From positions 1,603,871-1,667,870 of the forward strand of contig NZ_CP136574.1 of NCBI RefSeq assembly GCF_035195345.1: 64,000 nucleotides of DNA, read 5' to 3'. Origin of the DNA: Flavobacterium sp. (GTDB lineage: Bacteria; Bacteroidota; Bacteroidia; Flavobacteriales; Flavobacteriaceae). Below, one piece after another: positions 33,933 through 41,730 of the stretch (the stretch's first letter is position 1; each line of letters begins with the position of its first letter). Both the position numbers and the translations under genes were made by a program. The notes under the pieces were generated by a model that worked only from the letters and a program-made list of their open reading frames with translations, was not told where the DNA came from and did not search any database.

Positions 33933-34552
33933 AGCAGAAAATAGACATCTCTACTTGGAATCGAAAAGAACATTTTGAATTTTTCTGTACTTTCGAAGAA
34001 CCATTTTTTGGGATTACCACACCAATCGATATGACTATTGCTTATGAAAAGGCAAAAGCTATGCAAATTCCGTTTTTTGTTTATTATTTACACAAAACGA
34101 TTGCTGCTGTAAACCAAGTGGAAAATTTCAGGTATCGAATTGAAGGAAATGATGTGATGCTTTATGACGTAATTGACGCTTCATCAACCATTATGCGCGA
34201 TGATAAAACATTTGGTTTTTCGTTTATGAAATTTCATTCCGATATTCACGAATTTGCTAAAATCGTCCAAACGGAAATCGAAAGAATTCAAATTACACCT
34301 GGACTATTTACAAGAGAATTTTCCGAAAATATTATTCATTTTTCTGCTATTCCTTGGATTAATTATACAGGTTTAACCCATTCAAGAAGTTATACTTTGC
34401 ACGATAGTTGCCCAAAAGTTTCTTTTGGAAAGTTAAATACAGAAAACGGAAAAAAATCAATGTCTTTAGCTGTAATGGCGCATCACGGTTTAGTTGACGG
34501 CTATCATATGGGATTATTTGTAGAAGCTTTACAAACAGAATTAAATAAATAA
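33929..34552 (+). CDS. Chloramphenicol acetyltransferase-like protein (type A)
   Basis: A 207-residue trimeric-type CAT fold protein. The catalytic signature HHGLVDGYHMG (HHxxxDG, His as general base) is intact near the C-terminus, and an acetyl-CoA-site PKVSFGKL block precedes it. It is related to CatA enzymes that O-acetylate chloramphenicol, but chromosomal homologues in Bacteroidota are often of unknown substrate, so resistance should not be assumed. Overlaps the HAD gene by 4 nt; followed by a bidirectional terminator. Confidence 0.8.
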   Translation: MKQKIDISTWNRKEHFEFFCTFEEPFFGITTPIDMTIAYEKAKAMQIPFFVYYLHKTIAAVNQVENFRYRIEGNDVMLYDVIDASSTIMRDDKTFGFSFMKFHSDIHEFAKIVQTEIERIQITPGLFTREFSENIIHFSAIPWINYTGLTHSRSYTLHDSCPKVSFGKLNTENGKKSMSLAVMAHHGLVDGYHMGLFVEALQTELNK

Positions 34553-34577
34553 ACCACCGACAAAAGTCGATGGTTTA
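34550..34577. terminator. Bidirectional terminator
   Basis: A 12-bp stem with one mismatch (34550-34561 with 34566-34577) and an AAAA loop lies between the convergent CAT-like (+) and HRDC (-) genes. Confidence 0.7.
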
Positions 34578-34581
34578 CCCA

Positions 34582-35019
34582 TTAAACAGCATTCAAAATT
34601 GCTAAAATATCTTCTCCAAATCGTTCCGATTTTTGTTTTCCGAAACCTTTAATTTGTTGTAATTCATCTAAGTTGCTTGGCTTGTATAGCGCTAAATCGA
34701 TTAATTCTGAATTGAGACAAATCATGTATTTTTTCAGTTTCAAAGCTTCCGATTTTTCGTTTCTCCACTGATTCAAATAACCATAAACTTTTTTGTCTTT
34801 CGGATTCAAATCTTCGTAAGATTTTCGCTCTAATCGTTCTGGTTTTTCTTGTTCCTCTGATTCGTAATGAACAATTACCGACCAATGTGCTTCTTCACTT
34901 TCAACAAATTGTGTGCTCGATTTTTTAAACGTAACCGAATTTAAAAAAGCATTCAATTGTTGTTGATCGTACTCTAAAAATGCGTTATCCAAACGGATTG
35001 AAAATACTTTAACTTGCAT
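34582..35019 (-). CDS. HRDC domain protein
   Basis: A 145-residue protein. The C-terminal ~70 residues form an HRDC domain (AICLNSELIDLALYKPSN-type, then LQQIKGFGKQKSERFGEDILAIL), a helical nucleic-acid-binding module otherwise found in RecQ and RNase D. No helicase or nuclease domain is attached. A role in DNA or RNA handling is inferred. It follows the first SSB gene with 7 nt spacing, so it may be expressed with single-strand-DNA binding proteins. Confidence 0.8.
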   Translation of the reverse strand: MQVKVFSIRLDNAFLEYDQQQLNAFLNSVTFKKSSTQFVESEEAHWSVIVHYESEEQEKPERLERKSYEDLNPKDKKVYGYLNQWRNEKSEALKLKKYMICLNSELIDLALYKPSNLDELQQIKGFGKQKSERFGEDILAILNAV

Positions 35020-35026
35020 AACATCC

Positions 35027-35350
35027 TTATTTACCGATTAACAAAATTTCGTTTGCAACAACTTCGGTAACAAAACGTTTGTTTCCGTCTTTGTCGTCGT
35101 AACTTCTGTGTGTTAATTTGCCTTCGATAGCAATTTCTTTGCCTTTGGTTACAAATCGTTCGATAATATCAGCCGTTTTGCCCCAAGCGGTTACACGGTG
35201 CCATTGCGTTTGTTCTACTTTGTCACCGTTGTCTTTGTAATACACTTCGTTTGTTGCGATGCTGATGTTTGCTAATTTTTTTCCTCCTTCTAGGTTTTTG
35301 ATTTCTGGTTCTTGACCAACGTGTCCGATTAATTGTACTGAGTTTTTCAT
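35027..35350 (-). CDS. ssb: Single-stranded DNA-binding protein, short paralogue 1
   Basis: A 107-residue OB-fold SSB (NSVQLIGHVGQEPEIKNL, QWHRVTAWGKTADIIERF, YDDKDGNKRFVTEVVANEI). It is about 75% identical by eye to the next SSB gene. It ends right after the OB fold and lacks the disordered tail and acidic DDxIPF-type tip that recruits repair proteins in housekeeping SSBs. It is therefore probably an accessory SSB. The leader contains a duplicated copy of the neighbour's start region. Confidence 0.88.
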   Translation of the reverse strand: MKNSVQLIGHVGQEPEIKNLEGGKKLANISIATNEVYYKDNGDKVEQTQWHRVTAWGKTADIIERFVTKGKEIAIEGKLTHRSYDDKDGNKRFVTEVVANEILLIGK

Positions 35351-35389
35351 AAGGCTTATATATTTGTTTTTAAGTGTTTTATATAATTC

Positions 35390-35422
35390 GCATTTCTCTA
35401 AGTTTTAGCCTAAGGAAAATGC
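35390..35422 (-). other. Leader hairpin upstream of ssb paralogue 1
   Basis: GCATTT (35390-35395) can pair with AAATGC (35417-35422) around a loop that itself holds a TTAG/CTAA pair, within the 136-nt spacer between the two ssb genes. Function unknown. Confidence 0.3.
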
Positions 35423-35425
35423 TCA

Positions 35426-35445
35426 TTTCATGGCGAATAAATATT
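35426..35445 (-). repeat. Duplicated ssb start region with two-codon mini-ORF
   Basis: These 20 bases match 35802-35821, which holds the start codon and leader of ssb paralogue 2, at 19 of 20 positions. Here the ATG (35431-35429) opens a two-codon frame ATG AAA TGA (35431-35423). It looks like a remnant of the duplication that produced the tandem ssb genes. Confidence 0.6.
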
Positions 35446-35486
35446 TAATGTTTGTGTTTATAAAATAATTTTGAACTTGAGATTGC

Positions 35487-35807
35487 TTACTTGTTTAATA
35501 AAACTAATTCATTCGCAACTACTTCTGTGATGTAACGTTTGTTTCCGTCTTTGTCGTCGTAGCTTCTGTGAGTTAATTTACCTTCGATGGCTACATAGCT
35601 TCCTTTGGTTACTAATTTTTCGATGATGTCAACAGTTTTTCCCCAAGCGGAAACGCGGTGCCATTCGGTTTGTTCTACTTTTTCACCTTTGGCGTTTGTG
35701 TAATTTTCATTCGTAGCGATAGTGAAGTTTGCTACTCTTCCAGATTCTAAGTTTTTGATTTCTGGTTCTTGACCTACATGTCCGATTAATTGTACTCTGT
35801 TTTTCAT
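35487..35807 (-). CDS. ssb: Single-stranded DNA-binding protein, short paralogue 2
   Basis: A 106-residue OB-fold SSB (NRVQLIGHVGQEPEIKNL, EWHRVSAWGKTVDIIEKL, YDDKDGNKRYITEVVANEL). As with its tandem neighbour, it ends after the OB fold with no acidic C-terminal tip. The two differ mainly in the loop before Trp and in the final strand. The promoter side abuts the repeat end of the four-helix-bundle element, which may have separated it from older upstream sequence. Confidence 0.88.
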   Translation of the reverse strand: MKNRVQLIGHVGQEPEIKNLESGRVANFTIATNENYTNAKGEKVEQTEWHRVSAWGKTVDIIEKLVTKGSYVAIEGKLTHRSYDDKDGNKRYITEVVANELVLLNK

Positions 35808-35840
35808 GGCGTATAAATATTAATAATTATGTTACTTTTT

Positions 35841-35874
35841 AGTCGCAGTCGCAGTGTTCAGTCACAGGTGTTTA
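35841..35874. repeat. Left inverted repeat of the S23-gene element
   Basis: Bases 35847-35867 match the reverse complement of 36267-36287 at 20 of 21 positions. The adjoining TTCAGTCACAGGTGTTTA (35857-35874) recurs at 62561-62578 with one mismatch. Confidence 0.75.
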
Positions 35875-35877
35875 ATT

Positions 35878-36246
35878 TTATAATTTACAACCAAATCTTG
35901 TTGGATTTAAAATCATATAATTAATTAATTTACCAATTTCTTCGGATTTTACAACCATATCAATATGCTGTTCCTTTGATAAATAATTACATTCTAAAGC
36001 AAAATCTAACCAAACGGAAGTTTCAGAATTTTCACCATCTGAATCAGTAAGCTTACTTATAAAATGATTTATATATCTTCTCTTTCTGTAAGCTTCCGCA
36101 ATATTGGCACATACACTTCTTGATGATCTTCTAACTTGATCTGTTAATGCGTATTTTTCTTCTTTTGGAAATGAATCAGATACTTTTTTAATTTCCATAG
36201 CTAATGAAAAAGCTTTTTGATAGGCTAATAATTCTTTGAAATCCAT
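35878..36246 (-). CDS. Four-helix bundle protein (S23 / 23S rRNA intervening-sequence family)
   Basis: A 122-residue all-helical protein: FKELLAYQKAFSLAMEIKKV, TDQVRRSSRSVCANIAEAYRK, and a C-terminal YMILNPTRFGCKL tail are the standard landmarks of the TIGR02436 family. Members sit inside 23S rRNA intervening sequences in Leptospira and Coxiella, and as Avd in diversity-generating retroelements, but most are stand-alone and unexplained. No rRNA or reverse transcriptase is nearby. The gene is bracketed by inverted repeats (35847-35867 and 36267-36287), so it may be the cargo of a small mobile unit. Confidence 0.88.
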   Translation of the reverse strand: MDFKELLAYQKAFSLAMEIKKVSDSFPKEEKYALTDQVRRSSRSVCANIAEAYRKRRYINHFISKLTDSDGENSETSVWLDFALECNYLSKEQHIDMVVKSEEIGKLINYMILNPTRFGCKL

Positions 36247-36259
36247 TCTGTTAATTTTT

Positions 36260-36287
36260 CTGAAAACTGTGACTGAAAACTGCGACT
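36260..36287. repeat. Right inverted repeat of the S23-gene element
   Basis: Built from ACTGAAAACTG-type words; 36267-36287 is the inverted partner of 35847-35867. It lies 13 nt upstream of the four-helix-bundle start codon. Confidence 0.75.
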
Positions 36288-36373
36288 AATAATTCGTTCA
36301 TTTCGACAGTGCAAAGATGTGGCTAGAAAAAAACGTTATTCGGTAATTAGCTATTTAATATCGGTTGTAAATA

Positions 36374-36406
36374 TTTGTAAGCGTTTGTAAATGGAAATTA
36401 TTTTTG
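36374..36406 (+). promoter_or_regulatory. Bacteroidota-type promoter of the DUF6265 gene
   Basis: A -33 TTTG (36374-36377) and a -7 TATTTTTG (36399-36406) are spaced by 21 nt, 30 nt upstream of the chosen start codon. Confidence 0.6.
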
Positions 36407-36436
36407 TATATTCGCTTTAACTATAAGACTTTACAG

Positions 36437-36934
36437 ATGAAAAAATCACTCTTCCAAAAAAGTATTTATTTTTTACTTTTTATTTGTTCGTTTAGCGCAT
36501 TTGCACAAAACACTCTGAATTATAACGATGAAAAAGGATCGCCAAAAGCTACTTTACAAGATGTAAAATGGATTGTAGGCAATTGGACAGGCGAAGCTTT
36601 AGGTGGCATTTGTCAAGAAACTTGGAGCGAACCGATTGGAAATTCGATGATGTTTAGCTTCAAACTAGTAGTCGATGGAAAAGTCGCTTTCTATGAATTG
36701 GGACACATTATTGAAAAAGACAAAACGCTGTTGTTACAACTAAAACACTTTGATGGCGAATTAAAAGGCTGGGAAAAAGCGGAAGTAAGCGAGGATTTTA
36801 GATTGGTAAAAATCACTCCAACACAGGTGTATTTCGATAAATTTACGTTTGAGAAAATTTCGGATAACGAAATCAATATTTACGTAGTTTTTGAAGATAG
36901 TGGTAAAGAAATGAAGTTTAATTTTAAGAAGTAA
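36437..36934 (+). CDS. DUF6265-like secreted protein
   Basis: A 165-residue protein. The start at 36437 is chosen because it begins a proper signal peptide (MKKSLFQKSIYFLLFICSF, cut after AFAQ); an in-frame upstream ATG overlaps the promoter. The mature part has DVKWIVGNWTGEALGGICQE and later GKVAFYELGHII, a lipocalin-like beta-barrel pattern (DUF6265, from memory). The family has no known function. It is the first gene of a run of five genes in the same direction, 3 nt before the zinc-finger gene. Confidence 0.7.
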   Translation: MKKSLFQKSIYFLLFICSFSAFAQNTLNYNDEKGSPKATLQDVKWIVGNWTGEALGGICQETWSEPIGNSMMFSFKLVVDGKVAFYELGHIIEKDKTLLLQLKHFDGELKGWEKAEVSEDFRLVKITPTQVYFDKFTFEKISDNEINIYVVFEDSGKEMKFNFKK

Positions 36935-36937
36935 ACT

Positions 36938-37288
36938 ATGAGTAAAACCTGTTTAGAATGTGGCGATAAAATCATTGGTCGCGAAGACAAAAAGTTTTGT
37001 TCGGATGGTTGCCGCAATGCTTACAACAACAAAATAAACAAAGATCAGAACAATCTGATGCGCAACATTAACAACAAATTGCGTAAAAATTATCGCATTT
37101 TGTGTGAACTCAACCCAGAAGACAAAGGAAAAACCACCAAAACCAAATTGCTAAGCAAAGGTTTCGATTTTGAGTTTTTTACAAGTATGTTGCAAACCAA
37201 AACTGGCAACACTTATTTCTTTTTGTACGACCAAGGATATCGTGCTTTGGAAGATGATTTTTATATGTTGGTGAAGAAAGATAGTTAG
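36938..37288 (+). CDS. Small zinc-ribbon protein (DUF2116-like)
   Basis: A 116-residue protein. The N-terminus has a treble-clef zinc site (CLECGDKIIGREDKKFCSDGC: CxxC...CxxxC), followed by an Asn/Lys-rich helix (RNAYNNKINKDQNNLMRN) and a C-terminal domain of unknown fold. The zinc site resembles small nucleic-acid-associated zinc ribbons. Function unknown. It is 3 nt after the DUF6265 gene and 8 nt before a small membrane protein gene. Confidence 0.75.
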   Translation: MSKTCLECGDKIIGREDKKFCSDGCRNAYNNKINKDQNNLMRNINNKLRKNYRILCELNPEDKGKTTKTKLLSKGFDFEFFTSMLQTKTGNTYFFLYDQGYRALEDDFYMLVKKDS

Positions 37289-37296
37289 GAAGATAG

Positions 37297-37761
37297 ATGA
37301 AAGAAGAAAGAGAAAAGAAAAGTTATTCAACTTTTTTGAAAGAAAATGAGGGGAAGATTGTTTTCCTCCTAATTATATTGTTCTTCATATTTATTATGAT
37401 TTTTTCAAAATTTAAAAAAGAAGAATATAATAATAAAATCAAAAATTATAATGATAAAACAATTGGCATAACTAGCAGTATTAAGAATCATGGAAAAACA
37501 AGCGATTTGAGATATTACTTTTATTATAAAAATCAAAGATTTGTTTCTGAATCAAATGAAAATAATTTTAGTGAGAAAGATTTAAAAAAGTTTTTCAATG
37601 TCGTTTTTGATAAAAAAAATCCGGAAAATAGCCACATTTATTTAAACGAAGAAATTCAACCAGATTCAATAGCTTTAACTAAAGCTGGCTTTAAATATGT
37701 TACTTATTACGATTACGACATTCCAACAAATACCTACATAAAAAAACACAAATGGGAATAA
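37297..37761 (+). CDS. Single-pass membrane protein of unknown function
   Basis: A 154-residue protein with a charged cytoplasmic start, one membrane helix (IVFLLIILFFIFIMIF, ~residues 21-36) and a ~115-residue exterior part with beta-strand pattern (DLRYYFYYKNQRFVSES). No recognised domain. Its very low GC content and Lys/Asn richness fit a lineage-specific gene. Its end overlaps the start of the YeeZ-like gene by 10 nt. Confidence 0.65.
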   Translation: MKEEREKKSYSTFLKENEGKIVFLLIILFFIFIMIFSKFKKEEYNNKIKNYNDKTIGITSSIKNHGKTSDLRYYFYYKNQRFVSESNENNFSEKDLKKFFNVVFDKKNPENSHIYLNEEIQPDSIALTKAGFKYVTYYDYDIPTNTYIKKHKWE

Positions 37762-38594
37762 AAATCTCCATACTCGGCTGTGGCTGGCTTGGTTTACCAT
37801 TAGCCAAATCATTGCTTGCAAAAGGTTACGTAGTAAAAGGTTCTACGACTTCGGAAAGTAAGTTAGACCTGTTGAAAAACGCTGGAATTTTGTCTTTCCA
37901 AATTCAATTGGAAGAACATCAAATCATTGGAAATATAGAAGAATTTCTGAAAGAAACCGATGTTTTAGTGATTGATATTCCACCAGGGTTGAGAAGGGAA
38001 ATTTCGACTTCCAACGAAATGACATTCGTAAATAAAGTAAAAACATTGATTCCGTTTATTGAAAAATCGGGCATTCAGAAAGTTATTTTTGTAAGTTCAA
38101 CTTCCGTTTATGGTGATGGTTTTCCAATTGTTGAAATTACGGAAGAAACAAAACCAAATCCCGATACCGAAAGCGGAAAACAATTAGCAATTACAGAAAC
38201 TCTTTTGCAATCAAATTCACATTTTAAAACTACTGTAATTCGTTTTGGTGGTTTGCTGGGAGACAATCGTCATCCTATAAAATTTTTGGCAGGAAGAACC
38301 AATGTTGAAAATCCAGATGCGCCAGTGAATATGATTGAAAGAGAAGATTGCATTGGAATTATTGAAAAGATACTGAAATATTCCGAAACTTCGGAACAGC
38401 ATGACAATTGGGGAGAAACCTTCAACGCTGTCGCACCTCAGCATCCAACACGTAAAGCATATTATCATAAAAAAGCTGAAATATTCAATTTGCCATTGCC
38501 TACCTTTGCGGAAGATTCAGAATCGAAAGGCAAAATTATTTCTAGTGAAAAAGTAGAAACGATTTTAGGCTATTCGTTCCAAAAAGAAATTTAG
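37752..38594 (+). CDS. NAD(P)-binding oxidoreductase, YeeZ-like extended SDR
   Basis: A 280-residue protein with a Rossmann motif at the N-terminus (ISILGCGWLGLPLAKSLLAKG, GxGxxG-type). The middle has a VIFVSSTSVYGDG block (Ser and Tyr of the SDR active site), and a later VNMIEREDCIGII region follows. The YeeZ group is annotated as an epimerase or reductase but has no proven substrate. It follows the membrane-protein gene with a 10-nt overlap and the EamA gene follows at 2 nt. Confidence 0.75.
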   Translation: MGIKISILGCGWLGLPLAKSLLAKGYVVKGSTTSESKLDLLKNAGILSFQIQLEEHQIIGNIEEFLKETDVLVIDIPPGLRREISTSNEMTFVNKVKTLIPFIEKSGIQKVIFVSSTSVYGDGFPIVEITEETKPNPDTESGKQLAITETLLQSNSHFKTTVIRFGGLLGDNRHPIKFLAGRTNVENPDAPVNMIEREDCIGIIEKILKYSETSEQHDNWGETFNAVAPQHPTRKAYYHKKAEIFNLPLPTFAEDSESKGKIISSEKVETILGYSFQKEI

Positions 38595-38596
38595 TA

Positions 38597-39520
38597 ATGG
38601 CGTATTTTAGCGTGTTTCACAATTACATCCAACAAAAGAAAAATGCGATTGGCTTGCCCATTTTAGCATTAATTTGGACTAGCTTTTTCTGGGGAACCAC
38701 TTGGATTGCTTCCAAAGAAGGTATCAAACACATGCCTCCGATGCAATTGGTAGCACTGCGTCAACTTTTTGGTGGATTATTGTACTTACTTTATTTCTTA
38801 ATCAAAAAACATCCTTGGCCAAATAAACGTCAATGGAGAAATATTTTCGTTTTGAGTGTCTTAAATTTCATGCTAAGTAACGGCTTGAGTACTTGGGGCG
38901 TGAAATATATTTCGAGTGGTTTGGGAGCGATTATTGGTTCTGTTTTTCCACTTTGGATTGTCATTATCAGTTTGTTTCGAGGTCAAAAAACTTCTTGGAA
39001 AGCAGTGGTGGGAATGATTGTTGCGTTTGCTGGTATTTGCGTGATTTTCTACGATTACCTCAACGATTTCTTACGACCTGAATTCCGATTTGGGATTTTA
39101 CTTTCTGTAATTGCTACGTTTACTTGGGCGTTATCATCTCTATATATTAAAGAAAACAAGACCAATTTTAATCCGTATTTTAGTTTGGGATTGCAAATGT
39201 TGATATCGAGTATTGTGATTTCGAGCGTCATTGAATTTAATGGCACTTCAGTTCCGTTGAGTGAAATTCCTGCTATTTCTTGGTGGTCGATTGCTTATTT
39301 GGCTATTGTAGGTTCGGTGTTGACGTTTATTGCTTTTATTTATACTTTGGAAAACTTACCAACTGAAATCAGCAGTTTGTATGCATACATTAATCCGATG
39401 GTGGCGTTGTTTTTTGGCTATTTGTTGTTTAATGAACCTTTAACTCCTGCAATTGTCATTGGCGGAACAATAACCATTATTGGACTTTATTTAGTGAATC
39501 GAGCGATTAAGAAAAAATAA
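38597..39520 (+). CDS. EamA family transporter (drug/metabolite transporter superfamily)
   Basis: A 307-residue membrane protein with ten helices in two EamA repeats. The second repeat ends with PMVALFFGYLLFNEPLTP, and the first has the typical WGTTWIASKEGIKHMPP start. Such proteins export metabolites or amino acids; the substrate cannot be predicted. It is 2 nt downstream of the YeeZ-like gene. The 3' side runs into a repeat spacer and an M13 terminator from the opposite direction. Confidence 0.85.
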   Translation: MAYFSVFHNYIQQKKNAIGLPILALIWTSFFWGTTWIASKEGIKHMPPMQLVALRQLFGGLLYLLYFLIKKHPWPNKRQWRNIFVLSVLNFMLSNGLSTWGVKYISSGLGAIIGSVFPLWIVIISLFRGQKTSWKAVVGMIVAFAGICVIFYDYLNDFLRPEFRFGILLSVIATFTWALSSLYIKENKTNFNPYFSLGLQMLISSIVISSVIEFNGTSVPLSEIPAISWWSIAYLAIVGSVLTFIAFIYTLENLPTEISSLYAYINPMVALFFGYLLFNEPLTPAIVIGGTITIIGLYLVNRAIKKK

Positions 39521-39527
39521 ATTTAGC

Positions 39528-39553
39528 CACAGATTAAAGAATTTTCACAGATT
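39528..39553. repeat. CACAGATT word repeat
   Basis: CACAGATT at 39528-39535 and 39546-39553 (18-nt period), followed by three TAATC words (39555-39559, 39564-39568, 39572-39576). Placed between the convergent EamA and M13 genes. Confidence 0.5.
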
Positions 39554-39603
39554 GTAATCCTTCTAATCTTTTAATCCATGGCGATAATCTTTACTATTTT
39601 ATC

Positions 39604-39638
39604 AAACAAAAAAATCCCACCTGAAATAGATGGGATTT
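39604..39638 (-). terminator. Terminator of the M13 protease gene
   Basis: AAATCCCA (39612-39619) pairs with TGGGATTT (39631-39638), with a run of T following on the minus strand. It lies about 20 nt past the stop codon. Confidence 0.75.
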
Positions 39639-39658
39639 GATTTAAAATTTGAATTTGA

Positions 39659-41728
39659 TTACCAAATTTTCACGCGTTTCTCAAAAGGCAAATACATACC
39701 GTTGTGTGGTAAAATATTGAACGCTTTATAGAACGCTTCCACATTTTGTAACGGCACATAAGCACGATACATTCCTGGTGAATGTGAATCGGTTTTAACT
39801 TGATTTTTGATGGCTTCATCTCTCATTTTACTTCTCCAAATAGTTGCCCAAGAAATGAAGAAACGTTGCTCTGGCGTAAATCCGTCGATTAACCCTGGAT
39901 TTTTGTTTGCTTTCAAATAGATTTGTAATCCATCGTAAGCTGCATTAACTCCACCTAAATCTCCTATATTTTCACCTAAAGTGAATTTTCCATCAACAAA
40001 AATTCCTGGTAATGGTTCTAATGCTGAATATTGGTCGGCTAAAGCACTTCCTAATGTTGTGAATTGTTTCAAATCGTCTTCGCTCCACCAATTCACTAAA
40101 TTTCCATCCGCATTGTATCTAGAACCTGAATCGTCAAAACCATGCGAAATTTCGTGACCAATTACAGCGCCAATTCCGCCATAATTAACTGCTTCATCGG
40201 CTCTATAATCATAAAAAGGTGGTTGTAAAATCGCAGCTGGAAAAACAATTTCGTTATTGGTTGGACTAAAATATGCATTTACTGTTTGAGGCGACATTCC
40301 CCATTCTTCTTTGTCTACTGGCTTTCCAATTTTTTCCATGTTTTTCTTGTGGCTCCATCTGGCGTACATTCTTGAATTATCAAAATACGTTCCACCTTGT
40401 TCTGGAGATTTCATTTCTAATGCAGAATAATCTTTCCATTTATCAGGATATCCAATTTTTACTCGGAATTTATTTAATTTGATTTTTGCGTTTTCCTTAG
40501 TAGCTTTTGTCATCCAAGGTAAATTATCGATACGATTATCGAAAGCTTTCATAACGTTAGCAATCATAGCTTGTGCTTTTTCTTTCGCTTCAGGTGGGAA
40601 TTTTTTAGCTACGTACAATTTACCTAATGCTTCTCCTAATCTTCCATTAACGGTTGCTAAAGCTCTTTCTTCAGCTGGGCGTTGTTTTACAGCTCCTGTT
40701 AAGGTTTTTCCATAAAACTCAAAATTTGCATTTTCAATATCAGTTGACAATAACCCTGCTGAACCTCTTAATGCTGTCCATCGCATGTAGGCTTTCCAAT
40801 CTTCTACTTGGTTGTCTTTTAAAATAGTTTCAACCGTTTGTAAATATTTGGGTTGCGAAACTACTAAAGAATCTACTTTACCCATTCCAACGGTTTGAAA
40901 ATAAGCATCCCATTTAACGGTTGGTGCTAATTTTTGTAAATCAGCAAAAGACATTGGATTGTATGTATTTCTTCTGTCTCTTCTTTGAACACGGTCTAAA
41001 GTTGCGGTTGACATTTTAGTCTCTAAAGCTAGAATTTTCTTTGCATTAACGTTAGCAACATCTTCAGATTCACCAATGAATTTTAACATTCTTGCTATGT
41101 GAGTCAGGTATTTTTCGCGTTTTTCTTTGTTGTCAGGCGCATCAGAAACGTAGTAATCTCTATCAGGTAAACCAAGGCTTCCGGTTCCAACATAGATTAC
41201 GTTTTTGTTACTATTTTTAGCATCGGCACCAATGTAACTTCCGAAGAAACCTAATCCCATTTCTGGTTCCATTTCGGCCAATAAAGCAACTAGTTCATCT
41301 GCGTTTTGAACACTATTAATTTTAGCCAAATAAGGTTTTAAAGGGTCAATTCCTGCTTTATTTCTACTTACCGTGTCTAACACTGTTTTGTACAAATTAA
41401 TAGCTTTTGCTTGATCTGAATTTGGATCGATAGACTTGTCTTTGATGGCTTCTTTCAAAATAGCCATTACATCGTCATCGGTGTTTTTACGCAATTCATC
41501 AAAACTTCCCCAACGGGTTCTATCGGCAGGAATTTCGGTTTTATCTAACCAAGTTCCATTTACATAACGATTGAAATCATCGGCTGGATTTGTAGATTTA
41601 TCCATATAACCAACATTGATTCCTACGGATTCTTTTTTTGCCGTTGCTTCTTGTGATGACTTACAAGAAAATAATGCTACTGATAAAAAAAGGAAGCCGA
41701 AACTACCTTTTAAGATAAATTTATTCAT
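39659..41728 (-). CDS. M13 family metallopeptidase (neprilysin-like lipoprotein)
   Basis: A 689-residue lipoprotein, lipobox ALFSC (Cys22). The M13 zinc site is HEISH in GAVIGHEISHGFDDSG (about residues 525), with the third ligand Glu in ENIGDLGGV and the NAYFSPTNNEIVFPAAILQ substrate-binding block before it. The C-terminal KIW ending is short of the usual CxxW but the domain is complete. It degrades peptides outside the cytoplasm. It lies 2 nt after the T9SS-secreted protein gene and is probably cotranscribed with it. Confidence 0.92.
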   Translation of the reverse strand: MNKFILKGSFGFLFLSVALFSCKSSQEATAKKESVGINVGYMDKSTNPADDFNRYVNGTWLDKTEIPADRTRWGSFDELRKNTDDDVMAILKEAIKDKSIDPNSDQAKAINLYKTVLDTVSRNKAGIDPLKPYLAKINSVQNADELVALLAEMEPEMGLGFFGSYIGADAKNSNKNVIYVGTGSLGLPDRDYYVSDAPDNKEKREKYLTHIARMLKFIGESEDVANVNAKKILALETKMSTATLDRVQRRDRRNTYNPMSFADLQKLAPTVKWDAYFQTVGMGKVDSLVVSQPKYLQTVETILKDNQVEDWKAYMRWTALRGSAGLLSTDIENANFEFYGKTLTGAVKQRPAEERALATVNGRLGEALGKLYVAKKFPPEAKEKAQAMIANVMKAFDNRIDNLPWMTKATKENAKIKLNKFRVKIGYPDKWKDYSALEMKSPEQGGTYFDNSRMYARWSHKKNMEKIGKPVDKEEWGMSPQTVNAYFSPTNNEIVFPAAILQPPFYDYRADEAVNYGGIGAVIGHEISHGFDDSGSRYNADGNLVNWWSEDDLKQFTTLGSALADQYSALEPLPGIFVDGKFTLGENIGDLGGVNAAYDGLQIYLKANKNPGLIDGFTPEQRFFISWATIWRSKMRDEAIKNQVKTDSHSPGMYRAYVPLQNVEAFYKAFNILPHNGMYLPFEKRVKIW

Positions 41729-41730
41729 AG

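Noticed and set aside
33929..34552. Acquired chloramphenicol resistance gene
   Set aside because: The catalytic motif is present, but codon use is like the neighbours and there is no mobile element, so an intrinsic acetyltransferase of unknown substrate is the safer call.
35878..36246. The S23 gene as evidence for a 23S rRNA intervening sequence
   Set aside because: No rRNA sequence lies on either side; neighbours are ssb and DUF6265 genes.
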